The notes below the pieces were generated by a model. The model was not told the DNA's origin, made no database searches, and saw nothing but the letters and a program-made list of their open reading frames with translations. Positions 12,596 to 24,200 of a stretch of 64,000 nucleotides of DNA are shown piece by piece. Source of the stretch: Nelumbo lutea (taxonomy: Eukaryota; Streptophyta; Magnoliopsida; Proteales; Nelumbonaceae); contig JAKGHH010000004.1 in assembly GCA_022828595.1 (NCBI GenBank), positions 22,700,372 through 22,764,371 on the forward strand, written 5' to 3'. The position numbers and the translations under genes were made by a program. Numbering within the stretch: the stretch's first letter is position 1; each line of letters opens with the position of its first letter.

Positions 12596-12602
12596 CTTTA
12601 TA
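12596..12602 (-). promoter_or_regulatory. TATA box of the 12.1-12.5 kb proline-rich gene
   Basis: TATAAAG on the minus strand, 61 bp upstream of the ATG. A TATA box sits at a similar distance in the paralogue at 60 kb. Confidence 0.6.
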
Positions 12603-12626
12603 GTGGGCATGGGCCTCTATCCCTTT

Positions 12627-12636
12627 GCCACGTGTC
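12627..12636 (-). promoter_or_regulatory. G-box/ABRE-like element
   Basis: GCCACGTGTC, a perfect CACGTG core about 30 bp upstream of the TATA box. The paralogue promoter has the degenerate ACAGGTGTCA at the equivalent place (about 60677), and the surrounding promoter is similar in both. Confidence 0.5.
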
Positions 12637-12763
12637 AAGAATTGAGATGTTTATTTGTTGACTTCTTGGTCCTTCTAGGGTTCTCTATATAGTTGAATTA
12701 AAATGGGGCCACTCCACTTATTGAATGAACAGTTGGATTGAATAAGCCCTCTTCTATTCTGTC

Positions 12764-12975
12764 TAGGGATGGCAGGGGATGTGAATGGATCGGGTTTGAA
12801 AATTCGAACCCGACCTTAATGCTATTTCTAGAAATGATTTAATGTTTTAAGGTAAAAAGGTTGGTTTTCACACATTTGACGCTAACCCAAACTCGACCCA
12901 TACCCCAATTAAACCTGATCTGATCTTGGGTCAGTGCGGTTTACTACTTAACCTGACCTCAGCCGCACATCCCTA
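12764..12975. mobile_element. hAT-type MITE
   Basis: Begins TAGGGATGGC and ends CACATCCCTA, short terminal inverted repeats of hAT type. The 8 bp flanks are ATTCTGTC and TATCTGTC (6 of 8 identical). The interior repeats GGGTTTGAA / CGAACCCGACC motifs and has no coding capacity. Confidence 0.6.
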
Positions 12976-13152
12976 TATCTGTCTATTGGAAAAGTTTTCG
13001 CCTTGAGTCCTTGACTACTAGTGGATGCAATGCCTATTATGTACACTATCATCCTGGACCCCTGGCCATGCATATACAGTTGTATATACCGAATTTATTG
13101 GAAATTTCCTTTTGCGATAGATATAGAGATAAAGAAGATTAATATCCTCCGC

Positions 13153-15110
13153 TAGAGGTGTAAATCGGGCCGCTCAGCCCTGCCTGGCCCAACACGAAAT
13201 TGGAATGACATAGCCCAGCACAGCATGAAGGCCCATGGGCCGTGCTAGGCCCGATACGAAGGTCTGTGCCATGTTGGGCAAGGGGTTTGAGGTCTACAGG
13301 CCAGCACAACATGACACAACTATTCTTGTCGTGCCGCCCGCGGTCTACGTGCCATCATGGCCTGTGGGGCCCGTAGTGGGCCGAGCACAGCCCACCCGGA
13401 AAATAGCCGTTGGGCCCCCCAGTTTCAGCTTCCTCGGAAGTCCTCATATTGCACCCCCAATTAAAAAACAGAAATACCCCCCCCCCCCCAATAGTTATAA
13501 ATAGCCATATTAGGGGGGTATTTGTGTATTTTGCTTATGGTGGTTAAAAAAATGACATAAATGCCCCCAATAGCTATATAACAACTAGTTTAGGGGGACC
13601 TTTAGGGTAAAGTTATAAATAACTTTACAATGACCAAAATACCCCTCCTAACAACTAAATAACAGCTAGTTTTTTAGGCAATTGAATTATGTTCAATTCC
13701 TATAAATAACCCTATCCTCCACCATTCTCATCACACCAATTCAACAATTCTCTCTCTCTCTCTCTCATATTCATACATTCTCAATTCTCTACAATTTGAG
13801 TAACTCTGATTAGCTGATTGTTTGATTCTGCATTCTCCAATTCTCAATAAATATTTTCTATTAGTTTTGATAATGCTAGCAATAATGATTCTGCAATAAA
13901 TATTTTAAAATCTCAATTAAGACCATGCTTAAATGATAAATTATTTAATATAGATGTGCATGTCACATCTTAAATTTATGTATTCAAGATCCTTGAATAT
14001 TATTTCTACTCATATTTCAAAAATTAGAAATTGTAGTATATATATATATTTCAAAGGCAAGAAAACAATAATTTAAATATTTATGTCAAAATTATGGTTT
14101 AAAATATAAACATTTTATATTAGATGTAAAGCACAAGTGGAGTTCTACCTATGCTATGTTAGAAAGTTGTATTTCTCATAAACAAATTCTTATTGATTTT
14201 TATAATTCAAAAATGCCTAATGATATGATATTTGAGGAAGACTGGGAAATGACAGTTTGTATAAGAGATTTTTTAAATCATTTTTATGATACAATTGATG
14301 AATTATCTGGAATTTATTATCCAACTAGTTGTAATTTACCTTATCAATTAATGGTAATTAATGATTGTTGAAATAATGGAAAATAAATTTAAAAAATATT
14401 GAGAAAACATTTCTCCCCTTTATTGTTTAGCTACAATATTAGACCCTAGGATTAGGAAAGATGGTTTATATATTTTACTTAATCATATTGTAAAAATATG
14501 AATATTGATATAGGAAATAAAAAAGAAGAAATTAATAATTTATTATTTAAAATGTACAGTTTATATGAATCGGAAGTTATGGGAAATATTCCCACAACTT
14601 GTACAACATCTTCTACTTCTGACCTTGAGCCCAGAAGTAGAAGAAAAAAAACTTTTTTATTTAATAAGTAGAAGGCAAAAATTTACTACTTCTACAACAA
14701 GTTCATTTATTGAACTTAATTTTTATTTACAAGCAATTTTTTCTAATTTAGGTGAAGGATCAAATAATTTTGATATTTTAGCTTGGTGGAGTGAACATTC
14801 AAAAAATTATCCAGTCCTCGCCGCCATGGCATGTGTTCTACTAACCCCACCAGTATTTACAGTCCATCGAAGTCTTGTTTTAGTGCAAGATGACAAAAGA
14901 AGTTGATAAACAATGAAAGCATAGAGATTTGCATCTGCTTCAAGGATTGGCAAGATGCAGAAGATAGATTACAAGACAAAGGAGGGCATGATACTACACC
15001 GGATATTTCACCTGAAGCAAAAGATGAAAGTCATGAATTGATTCATGAATTTGACTACTTGTATAGATTTTTATATATTTTTTTTAAATTATTGTAATTT
15101 TTTTTATTTT
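13153..15110 (+). mobile_element. Decayed hAT transposon
   Basis: Starts TAGAGGTGTAAATCGGGCC, a typical hAT terminus, followed by GGCCC-rich subterminal repeats to 13400 and a transposase promoter with CCTATAAATA at about 13700. The transposase remnant covers 14117-15000. I did not find the matching right terminus or an 8 bp duplication, so the right boundary is approximate. Confidence 0.7.
14117..15010 (+). pseudogene. hAT transposase, C-terminal half, frameshifted
   Basis: Several frames together read as the end of a RICESLEEPER/Ac-like transposase. KWSSTYAMLES (from about 14131) matches the family WNSTYLML motif; LINFYNSK-like and EDWEMTVCIRDFL segments follow. The hAT dimerisation region is NFDILAWWSEHSKNYPVLAAMA (about 14770-14830), followed by IEICICFKDWQDAED. 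The BED zinc finger and catalytic N-terminal half are missing, and the LTPPVFTV segment lacks the conserved SESAFS part. Not functional. Confidence 0.75.
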
Positions 15111-15387
15111 ATTTAATTTATTTGATATTTTTTTAAATTTTTTAACAATGTTATTTTGTATTTTCAATTTATAACTATATTGTATTTTTTATATTTCATT
15201 AATCTATTCTATTTTCATATTTCATTGATTCAAGTATTAAATGATCCAATCATTATATTCGTAATTTGTACCATTCAAAATTAAATGAAATAAATCATTG
15301 TATTTATGTGGAGTGAACATTCATCAAAGTATCCAATGATACAATGTCCTAGGTCTACCACTTTTCATTTGTGTTCCAGCCAAATCC

Positions 15388-15558
15388 GGATCACCTACCG
15401 AGAAAATTTGTTCCAACACCCTATCAACAACATCTGACACCTCATATCTTATACATGGCAGGTCTCATTTTTACGGTGGGCCCCAATTTTATAGCAAGAC
15501 GTATGGTGTCAGACCAAGTTGGTAAGGTGTTGGAGCTTGTTTTATTGGCAGGTGATCA
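15388..15558. mobile_element. Foldback MITE-like repeat (GGATCACCTACC family)
   Basis: Left GGATCACCTACC pairs with right GGCAGGTGATC. The interior (TGGCAGGTCTCATTTTTACG, AGACCAAGTTGGTAAGGTG) is clearly related to 61477-61613, so this is a dispersed family. No coding capacity; the frame across it is incidental. Confidence 0.55.
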
Positions 15559-15708
15559 CAACTCATCCCAATTATTGGTTATGGGACATTTGAGGATCCA
15601 GAGGTCCAACCCAATTTACCAAATAGTCGATGTAAAATAGATTGGACTTAATCTCTAAGCTGCAAATACGTTGAAATTAACCCAATCATTTGCAAGAATT
15701 TTAATTTA

Positions 15709-16095
15709 GGCTACGTTTGGAAACGATGCAAATAAGTGCGAATGCAAATATGTAGTGTAAAACAGTTCATATAAATTGTAAAGTTGGGTTAGTTTTGCAT
15801 TGACAAATTTATCTTCTTACCAAATAGGCTTTTAGTTGTAATGGATACAAACACGAATTTCACTAAAGCATATGCTTTTTTTTATCAAAAGCCCAATTGA
15901 ATGCAAATTTACTTCTTTTTTATTGATGTATTTTTACATCTTACTATCAATGTAAATTTGCATTAGAAAATGTGTTTTCTGTAATTTGTCAATGTATAAA
16001 TGTAATGTTGCCAAACACAGGAAAAAATGAACCAGAATGCAAATTTACCCTGAACCGAGATTTACACTCCATTTGCATCGTTTTCAAACGCCGCC
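15709..16095. mobile_element. Tourist-like (PIF/Harbinger) MITE
   Basis: Terminal inverted repeats GGCTACGTTTGGAAACGATG and, read from the right end inward, GGCGGCGTTTGAAAACGATG. The TSD is TTA on both sides (15706-15708, 16096-16098). The 3 bp TTA duplication and GTTTG-type terminus are diagnostic of Tourist elements. Confidence 0.8.
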
Positions 16096-16098
16096 TTA

Positions 16099-17212
16099 TG
16101 ATTCTTCATATTAAGTGGAATAAACTGATATGTTACAAGTTGAGGGCATAGAAGAAAGAGATAGGGATAGAGACGGGTTAAAATAATTAGAAATGATTTA
16201 GGGGTCTACCATTTAAAAATGAATATGACAATTGAATAGAGTGGAATGGTGGAAAAGGATTTATGTAACCGACCCATAAATCCTTTGAGATTCGGATAAG
16301 TACATGTTTCAAAAATCCATCATAAATGAGATAAATGTATAAGATAGATATGGTGGTAGACCTAGGACATTGTCTTGTGACAATAAATCGTGTCCATCGC
16401 AGTACATTATTTTGATTCAGAGCCCATTACAATACAATTGGGATATTCATTGTGACATATGATTTATCTTTTTTACACAACCTCATTTAGACATGTTGGA
16501 TAGTCAAGGTGGCTTAAGTGATCTCTCTCTCTCTCTCCTTTTTCGCTTCAAACTTGCCTCTGAAGGTTAATTTAATCATTAAAAATAACTAGAAAGTCAG
16601 ATGAGCAGCTTGAGTTAGTGGGCACTAATGGTGACCTAACATAAGGTAAGTTTTAAAAATATCTGACAGAGGGCCTATGGGGGTTTTGAAAAGTCAGGGT
16701 ATGTAAAAGAAAATGTGAAAAGGTGACGGGGAACTTAGATAATAACCCCAAAAAGGAAAATTCAAGTTTTTGTATAATGCTGATTAAGAGCCCATCTGGG
16801 AAGGTTTCTGCATTGACTCAGCCACTTTGAAGAAATTACTTGAGATAGCTTCACCCGAAAGTCAATTTTGCAGTTCATAAAAGCCTATTTTGACTTTCTG
16901 GAATTCTACAAAATACCATGATGCTCCTGGTTTCTAAGCTCATGTAATGCTAGAAGTTAATGCATGAAAGTCTTCTCAAATGGGCACTACGTATTCACCA
17001 CTGAAGTAATCGGGACTTCGGGAGTGAAGATCTACTGTAACCTGTGAACACAAGTGTGTGAAACGAACTCCGTAACCTATCAACAGTGAACACACCAATG
17101 TCATTAGAATAACAGTTGTGTCCATTCAACAAGCAAAATAATCTTCATTTGTTATATAACCTGTACACACCAGTTTTTGCAGTGGACCCCATTTGCCCTC
17201 ATCTAAGGAGTG
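16099..17212. other. Intergenic, no gene
   Basis: No coding sequence recognised. A possible foldback element runs from 16788 (GAGCCCATCTGGGAAGG) to 16987 (TCTCAAATGGGCAC), whose ends are inverted copies. A CT repeat lies at about 16522-16540. Confidence 0.5.
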
Positions 17213-17640
17213 AATTTTTTTTTTTTTTATTTTGGTTTGGCCTGCGGAGATGGATGAGTTGGTGGAAGACTGGAACTAGGGATGCTTGAATAGGCCCACT
17301 GGCATTTACTAGGTGGAGAACCTGGTTCAAGATCTGCCCATCATCCTTCAGTGAGATTGTTAGAGCGTATAAAAATAGACCGCATAATTGGACCAAATCC
17401 CGCCTGCACCTGGGTTGCGGAGGTTTACGGGTTTGGGGATGGGCTACCAAGAAAGAAAAAAATGTGTTCGTCTGGTTCTTATATGCTGGAAGGTGCATAC
17501 CCATTAGAGATCCAACGGGCAACAGGGTATCCTTCCTTAGGTAAATATAGTAGAACCTGCCCTTCCACGGATTCGAACCCATGCCCCCTCAAAGGGAAGG
17601 ATGCTACGTGGCCAACTGAAACTTTTGGGTCATTGGCTAT
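17213..17640 (-). mobile_element. SINE-like element with Pol III A and B boxes
   Basis: On the minus strand an A-box-like TGGCCACGTAG (17604-17614) is followed about 25 bp later by a near-perfect B box GGGTTCGAATCC (17569-17580), the layout of a tRNA-derived internal promoter. The body ends in an A-rich tail (T run 17213-17228 on plus). No protein domain was found in either long frame across it. At about 430 bp it is long for a plant SINE, and I could not find flanking direct repeats, so the 5' boundary is approximate. Confidence 0.6.
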
Positions 17641-18276
17641 AAAATGAAAATGAGGTTGGCTTGCACCTAAGCACCAGAGTCAGGGATGATCATTTCTAAT
17701 TTTCTGGCATGACCTGGCTCGGCGTGTAGGTGCCAAACCATTGGGGTCTTAAGCAATGCAACCTAGGCATCTTTTGCTTGCACCGTTTGATTTTCTCTTG
17801 TTCAGTTTTTCCTAGATCATCATCCACTATTCTGTGTTATTACCAGTTTTAGTTAATAAATGTGTTTATCAAGCTTTCTGAATGTTTGAAAGAAAAAAAA
17901 ATGATGAGGCCCTTCACTAACAACTTAATTAATCAGAACCTTATATTTTGAATAAATCACTACTTGGGGGCCAACAAAAAGACCAAAATATTCATCCCTC
18001 TCAATCAAATGGCCATTGTAAGATAAATAAATTCCAATATACAATCAAATCCAGATTATACATTTCTCTTTCAAAAATCTTATGAGAAGAAATAAGGTTA
18101 GAATATGGGTAAATAATGAGAAAATCAGAGAGCAGAAAAAGCCTCTTGACATTATATGTTACATTCAATACAGCCAAGGAGAAATTACTCGTGACAAAAG
18201 GCATCACCCTGACTTTCTTCGGAGTTGCACAATCAGCTTGGAAAACCACAATCCGTTCAAGATTTTCAAGGTTCTC

Positions 18277-21200
18277 CTATACCCACCATGAAATAGGACC
18301 CAAACCATCATAATCAAGTGATCCCTGCCAACGAATTGAAGATTAATGATTTAAAACACCATTTTTATAGCAATGTAGTCTTGACTCTTGTGCCAAACCA
18401 CCATTGAGGAAGAAAAATAATTTCCATTCATCTATTATACACAGTATAGTGTAATTTTGTAAAATCCTAAATTCCTGCTATATATACAAATTCATAGGTC
18501 TTTAAACCAGACAATCTAAATGACCTGGAATCCAAATGGCAACCTAGGGCCCCAAGGATTTTTGTACTCAGGTCCAATTGGTGGAGTAATTAGGAATGAG
18601 AAAGGAATTATACTCTCATTGTACTCAGGTCCACTTGGACAAAGTGGTATACTCAGATCAGAATTTTTGGCAGCAGTTTGTGGGGTGGAGAAAGCAAAAG
18701 AATTGGGTATTGAAAGACTGATTATTGAAAGGCACTCGAGAACAATAGTGAGTTGGCTGAAAAGGGGAGAAGGAATAACTTGGAATCTAAGGAATGATCA
18801 TAAAAGGTTCAAATAGCTATGTAAAGAAATGATGATTCAAGTCAATTGGGTTAGAAGATCTGCAAACCATTTGGCAGATGGTCTAGCTAAGCAAGGGGTT
18901 CAGAGATAGCCTATGTATTGGGCTCATTTGTAATTTTGTTTTGTTCTTAACTCAGGAAATCAATTTCATTAGAATTAGAAAAACAGTACAACCAGAAGTT
19001 GTGAAGGAAACAAAAAGGACACCAGATTTCCAAACCCCCAAAAATTACATATAGGCCCAAAACATTGACTGTCTTTGTACCCCTTGTTTAGCCAAACTGT
19101 GGGGCTCATTTGTAATTTTCTGGGTTAAATTTGTCTTCTTGGGTCTGTTATATCTTTTCAAAACTTCTTGTTATACCTCTTTTATCTAATTTTAATGAAA
19201 TCTTTTGTGTGTTACTAATGAAAAAAAAAAAAACCTAGGGCCCCAAGGACTCCTCATCTTCCATTCCATACTCTAAAATCATGTTATAAATCTCAGCCAG
19301 AGAAACTAGCCATGTTCTCCAAATAACCCTTTTTATGGGCATCTGTTGAACTAAAAATGAAGGGTCCTCTATATGATGTACAGTCTGGATTAGCCACAGG
19401 ATTTTTCCTTAAAAAAATAAATAAGAAACTTTATTTCATAAGAAATAGAAAGTTACAAGGGTGAGGATAAGAAATCACCCGAGATAGAAAACAGAAAAGA
19501 GAATAGACCCACATCACTAAACCATCCCCCCTCCTATTGAACCTTGGAATGCCCAATAGAGGAGCAAACCAATCCTTTGAAAAACAGAACTTGTTTCATC
19601 CCAGATATTCAACTCTCCAAACCCAAATAACATTCTACCCTATGACCCAAAATCGACAAACCCTACCACAAAATACCCTTAATCCCATAAAACCACAAGA
19701 CCAAAAATACCCAGTTACTTTTCTTGATTATCTTCTTTGATTTCTTCAACTCTTACCAGGACCCATCCCGAATAAACCCCCTTCAACCTGGCAAAAACTT
19801 TTTAACCTGGACTGTTCTCTGATTCTTTTGACTTCTGAATCTTCCAGTTGTGTTAGGTATCCTGATGCTGGAGAGTCAAAATTGGGATTTTATGAAATTT
19901 TATGTATTTCTGTGTTTTTGGACAGAGGGGTATTTTTGTTATTTTTACAATTTTATGTAGGGAACAATGATAGGGTTTAATTTGTCCAGTTATAGTTTGT
20001 TTATGTTTAAAATTCCAAAGTCATTGCATACGTAGGATTATAGTTATTGAGTCTTCTTTGAATTGAAATAGGATATGACAGCTTAGTTTGAGTCCTACTA
20101 GGATTATCAAGTCTAACAGTTTGACTCCTAAAAGAATATTATGAGTCTAACAGTTTGACTCCTAGGGTTATTACGTGTTTAGAGTCTATAAATATGTATG
20201 GGCATCTTACACAAAGGAAATGAATTATATTGAGCTTTCTTCAGCTTATGCTATCTATGGTGAGTGATTCCCATGCCCTAGAGTGATTCTAGGCACCCTG
20301 TGAGTGATTCCAGGTATTTTCTCTTCTTTCTCTCCCTATTTTCTCTCTTATTCGTTCAAGAAGCCATTACAGCCATCAATGGCCATAAAATTCTGATCCA
20401 AGAAGACCATTCACATTCTATAAGGACAAGAACTGAGCTGGTCCTACATCATATCCTCTCCTCGACTCCTCCCCAGGCAAATCCAACTCTTTAGCATTTA
20501 TCCTTTACAATTCCAAGGTCACATTTTTCTCAAAAATATACTCTGCTTTCACATCACTGTCCTTGCAACCACCTACACCCTTCTCTTGAACATCAGTATT
20601 CTTTGCAAAAGAAACTTCCGCATCAGACTTCATAATGTTGTCCTCTTTACCTGTCACCATCTGGTGAGATTTTATTCCAGTTTTCTAAAGATTTTCTAGC
20701 AAAATCCTCTCCTCCAATAAAGTACAGACCCTAAATTTTACTTGCCTTCACTTCTGTGCTCACCACTGTCTTCAGATCAATGGACCTCCCAATTTCATGT
20801 GTTTCATTCATGATAATATCTTCCTTATCAATCTCAGTAGCGATATCATCCTCATTTTGAATCACCCCATCTGCACCTTGTTTTCGCTTTCTTCCTCTCC
20901 TGTGATTGGTCTTGTTCTATACTTCCTTTTCCTTCCATAAGCCTTAGCCCCATGATCCTTTCATTCTTCTTTCTATACACAACCCTTCCCTCCTCCGTCA
21001 ACTCCTCCTTTCTCCTATTCTTCCTGACAATCCCATCCCTTCCCCGCATCGGCCTTCTCAGAAAAATTGTCTGTAGTAACAAGGCCTCTTTCAACACTCT
21101 CAATCTTATCTCCCAACCCTCTTTCTGTCTCCTTCCTATGTGTTTTCCTTATTAATCCCTCCTCTTTCCCATAAATTTCAACTGCTCTCTCACTTGATCT

Positions 21201-24200
21201 TTCCCCCACCACTAGGATTTCCACCCCTTCTCCCTTCTCAAGATTCCCCCTTTCTACCACTTCTTTTTACCCTCCTTGATTAGCCACAGGATTTCTCTAC
21301 ATGGCAGAAATTTGTGGAGTTGTTTAGGGACCTGCCTACTTGATCCGGTCAGCAAGACCTTCTTCCTCACACGCAGATACAAAAATAAAACAAATTTATT
21401 TTGATAGGTTTTAAATAACAATATTTAATGTTTGATTTGCCTAGATGGATAAGTTATAAAACAAAATTAAATGGGATGGGGAAAGTTGCCCTCAAGAAAT
21501 ATCAGACACGACTAATTGCTTCATCCACCTTGCTGTGTGCATGCATACAATTACCAACTATTTACTTTCTGTTGCTCCCTTATTAGATTTTAAATGGAAA
21601 TGTGGCTGGAGGAAGTAAACTTAATTGTAGTAAAAGAAATGATAGATTTATACCATGCTTCTTAATTGGCACACACACATTATACATGCACTGTCATAAA
21701 TGAAAGCATACTTAGCTAATTGAGATTGCAATTTCACAGGAAATTAAAGCATCTTAAATAGAACCAATATAACACAGTATGATGTCACGTATTAAAGATA
21801 ATTACTCAAGGGTTTTTTTTTTCTTCTTTTGAGTACAAAGTAGACACTAACGAAAATAGAACAGAAATATAAAGATAAGTAACAATTGTGGGCTATGGGC
21901 CATTCGGCCCATCTTCTCTACACTCCCCCTCAAGCTGAGCATAGATGTCAATCATGCCCAGCTTGCCTGTATCATGTTGTAGCTTGACATACCTTGGAGA
22001 CTCCCTTGGTAAGAATGCCAGCTAACTGTTCTTCAGATGGAATGAAAGACAGGCAAACTTTTCCAGAAGCCACTCTTTCTCTAATGAAATGCCTGTTAAC
22101 TTCAATGTGTTTAGTTCTATCGTGTTGCACAAGATTGTGGGCAATGTTAATGGCGGCCTGATTATCACAATACAGCATCAATGGTCTATCATACTCAACG
22201 CCTAATTCCTCCATTAGGGATCAAAGCCAAAGCAGCTCAGAAACTCCATGAGCCATAGCTCTATACTCTACCTCAGCTGAAAAATCTAGCAACCATAGAT
22301 TGTTTCTTGCTTCTCCAAGAAATAGTATTACCTACCACCATATTATAGTATCCCGAAGTTGACCTCCTATCATCAATGTTGCCTGCCCAGTCAACATCTG
22401 TATAGACCTCCAGTTTCATATGACCATGTTTAGCAAAAAGAATACCCGTCCTTGGAGTACTCTCCAAGTAACATAAAATCCTCTTTGCTACTACCATATG
22501 TGTATCTCTGGGAGCATGCATGAACTAGCTATGGCTAATGCAGGTAACAACATATGCAATGTCAAGGCGAGACATACAAAGATATAGCAGTTTCCCTAGT
22601 AACCTTTGAAACACTCCCTTATCCTTTAACAATTCTCCATCAGAGGCAAAAAGCTTGTGACTCATATCAATACGGGTAGCCACTGGTCTTGCACCCATTT
22701 TTCATGTTTCAGTAAGCAAGTCTAGCGCATACTTCCATCTTTAGACCGAGCCACTTCAATACCTAGAAAATGCCTCAATTCCCCTAGGTCTTTGATCTCA
22801 AACTCTGTATGAAGTAAGGATTTAAGATTATCAATCCCTGTCACATCAGTGTCAGTCACTACAATGTCATCCACATAGAATATAAGATATACCACCAATG
22901 AACCTCTCTTCACAAAGAAGGTATGGTCAGACCGAGTCTGTGTAACCAAAGTTAACAAGAGCAGCTCTAAACCTTTCAAACCAAGCTCTAGGTGACTGTT
23001 TGATTCCACAGAAAGACTTCTTCAGCTTGCACAGCTTGCACAACTTATCCTCCATGTTTGTGCCATACATCCTTGGTGGAAGGGACATATAAACCTCTTC
23101 ATGTAATTCTCCATTCAAGAAGGCATTTTTCACATCTAGCTGACAAAGGGGCCAATCTGAATGAGCTACCAAAGATAGTAGGACCCTCACAGAGGTCATC
23201 TTTGCAACAAGGGCAAAAGTCTCCAGGTAGTCAATCCCATAAGTCTGTGTATAGCCTTTTGCAACCAGTCGAGCTTTGTACCTCACAATAGAGCCATCAA
23301 CATGATATTTGATGGTATACACCCACTTACAGCCTACTAGCTCCTTCCCTTCAAGCAAATCAACCACTTCCCATGTGTCATTCTTGTGTAGAGCCTCTAT
23401 CTCGGTTCTCATATCATCCCTCCATTCTGGAATAGAAAGAGCTTCTAATACAAACCTGGGTATAGGGTCAGAAGCAACAGAGGAATAAAAGGAATAATAT
23501 GAAGGAGAAAGAAGGCCATGGGAAAGATGTTTAAAAATGCAATGTGCAGTACACTTTCGTTTACCTTTCCTAATGGCAATAGGAACATCAAGGTCTGGGA
23601 AGGAAGGATGCAAGGGTGTGACGTTAGTACCTGTTGTCTCTTCAGCAATTGGAAGTGTAGGAGGCTCATGTGGCGTAGAGGAAACAATCTACTCACTCCT
23701 AGTCTTTTGCCACCGGTATCACTTGTTAATAGGAAGATGAGGAGGCAATGGGGGAGAAACAGGAATAGTGAAGGGGTCCAGAGATGATTTTTCCCTCCTG
23801 GACTCAACAGAAGGAAACTCAAGTGAAGAAGACTCAACAGGAACAAGAAGGGGGAGTGCAAACAACTGTGACAAATACTCCCCCTATGAGCGATGCTCCC
23901 TCTGAGATGAACCATAGAAAGGAGTGAACTCAGCAAAAGTGACATCCATTGAAACATAACGAGTCTCACTACTAGGATCGAAACAACAATAACCCTTCTG
24001 TGTGGAGGCATAACTAAAGAAAAATGCACTTACGGGCCTTTGGTTCAAATTTATGTCTTTGGGTACTAGAAATGTGTATATAACAAGTGTAGCCAAAGAC
24101 ACGAAGGGGAAGAGAAAAAAGGTCCTTATCTGGATAAAGAAAGTTAAAAGGAGACTTAAAGCCCAAAACTCTGGATAGCATGCAATTGATTAGGTATGTT

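Noticed and set aside
17199..17582. 127-codon minus frame over the SINE-like element as a gene
   Set aside because: No domain, ends in the A tail, and contains the Pol III boxes; better explained as a SINE.
18001..18249. Minus frame downstream of the RPC8 stop as an extended C-terminus
   Set aside because: It follows the TAG at 18277-18279; the family tail ends at the WW motif, so this is 3' UTR.
23445..24029. Leu/Ser-rich minus frame in the copia integrase-RT region as a membrane protein
   Set aside because: It is a shifted frame of the copia polyprotein linker between integrase and RT.
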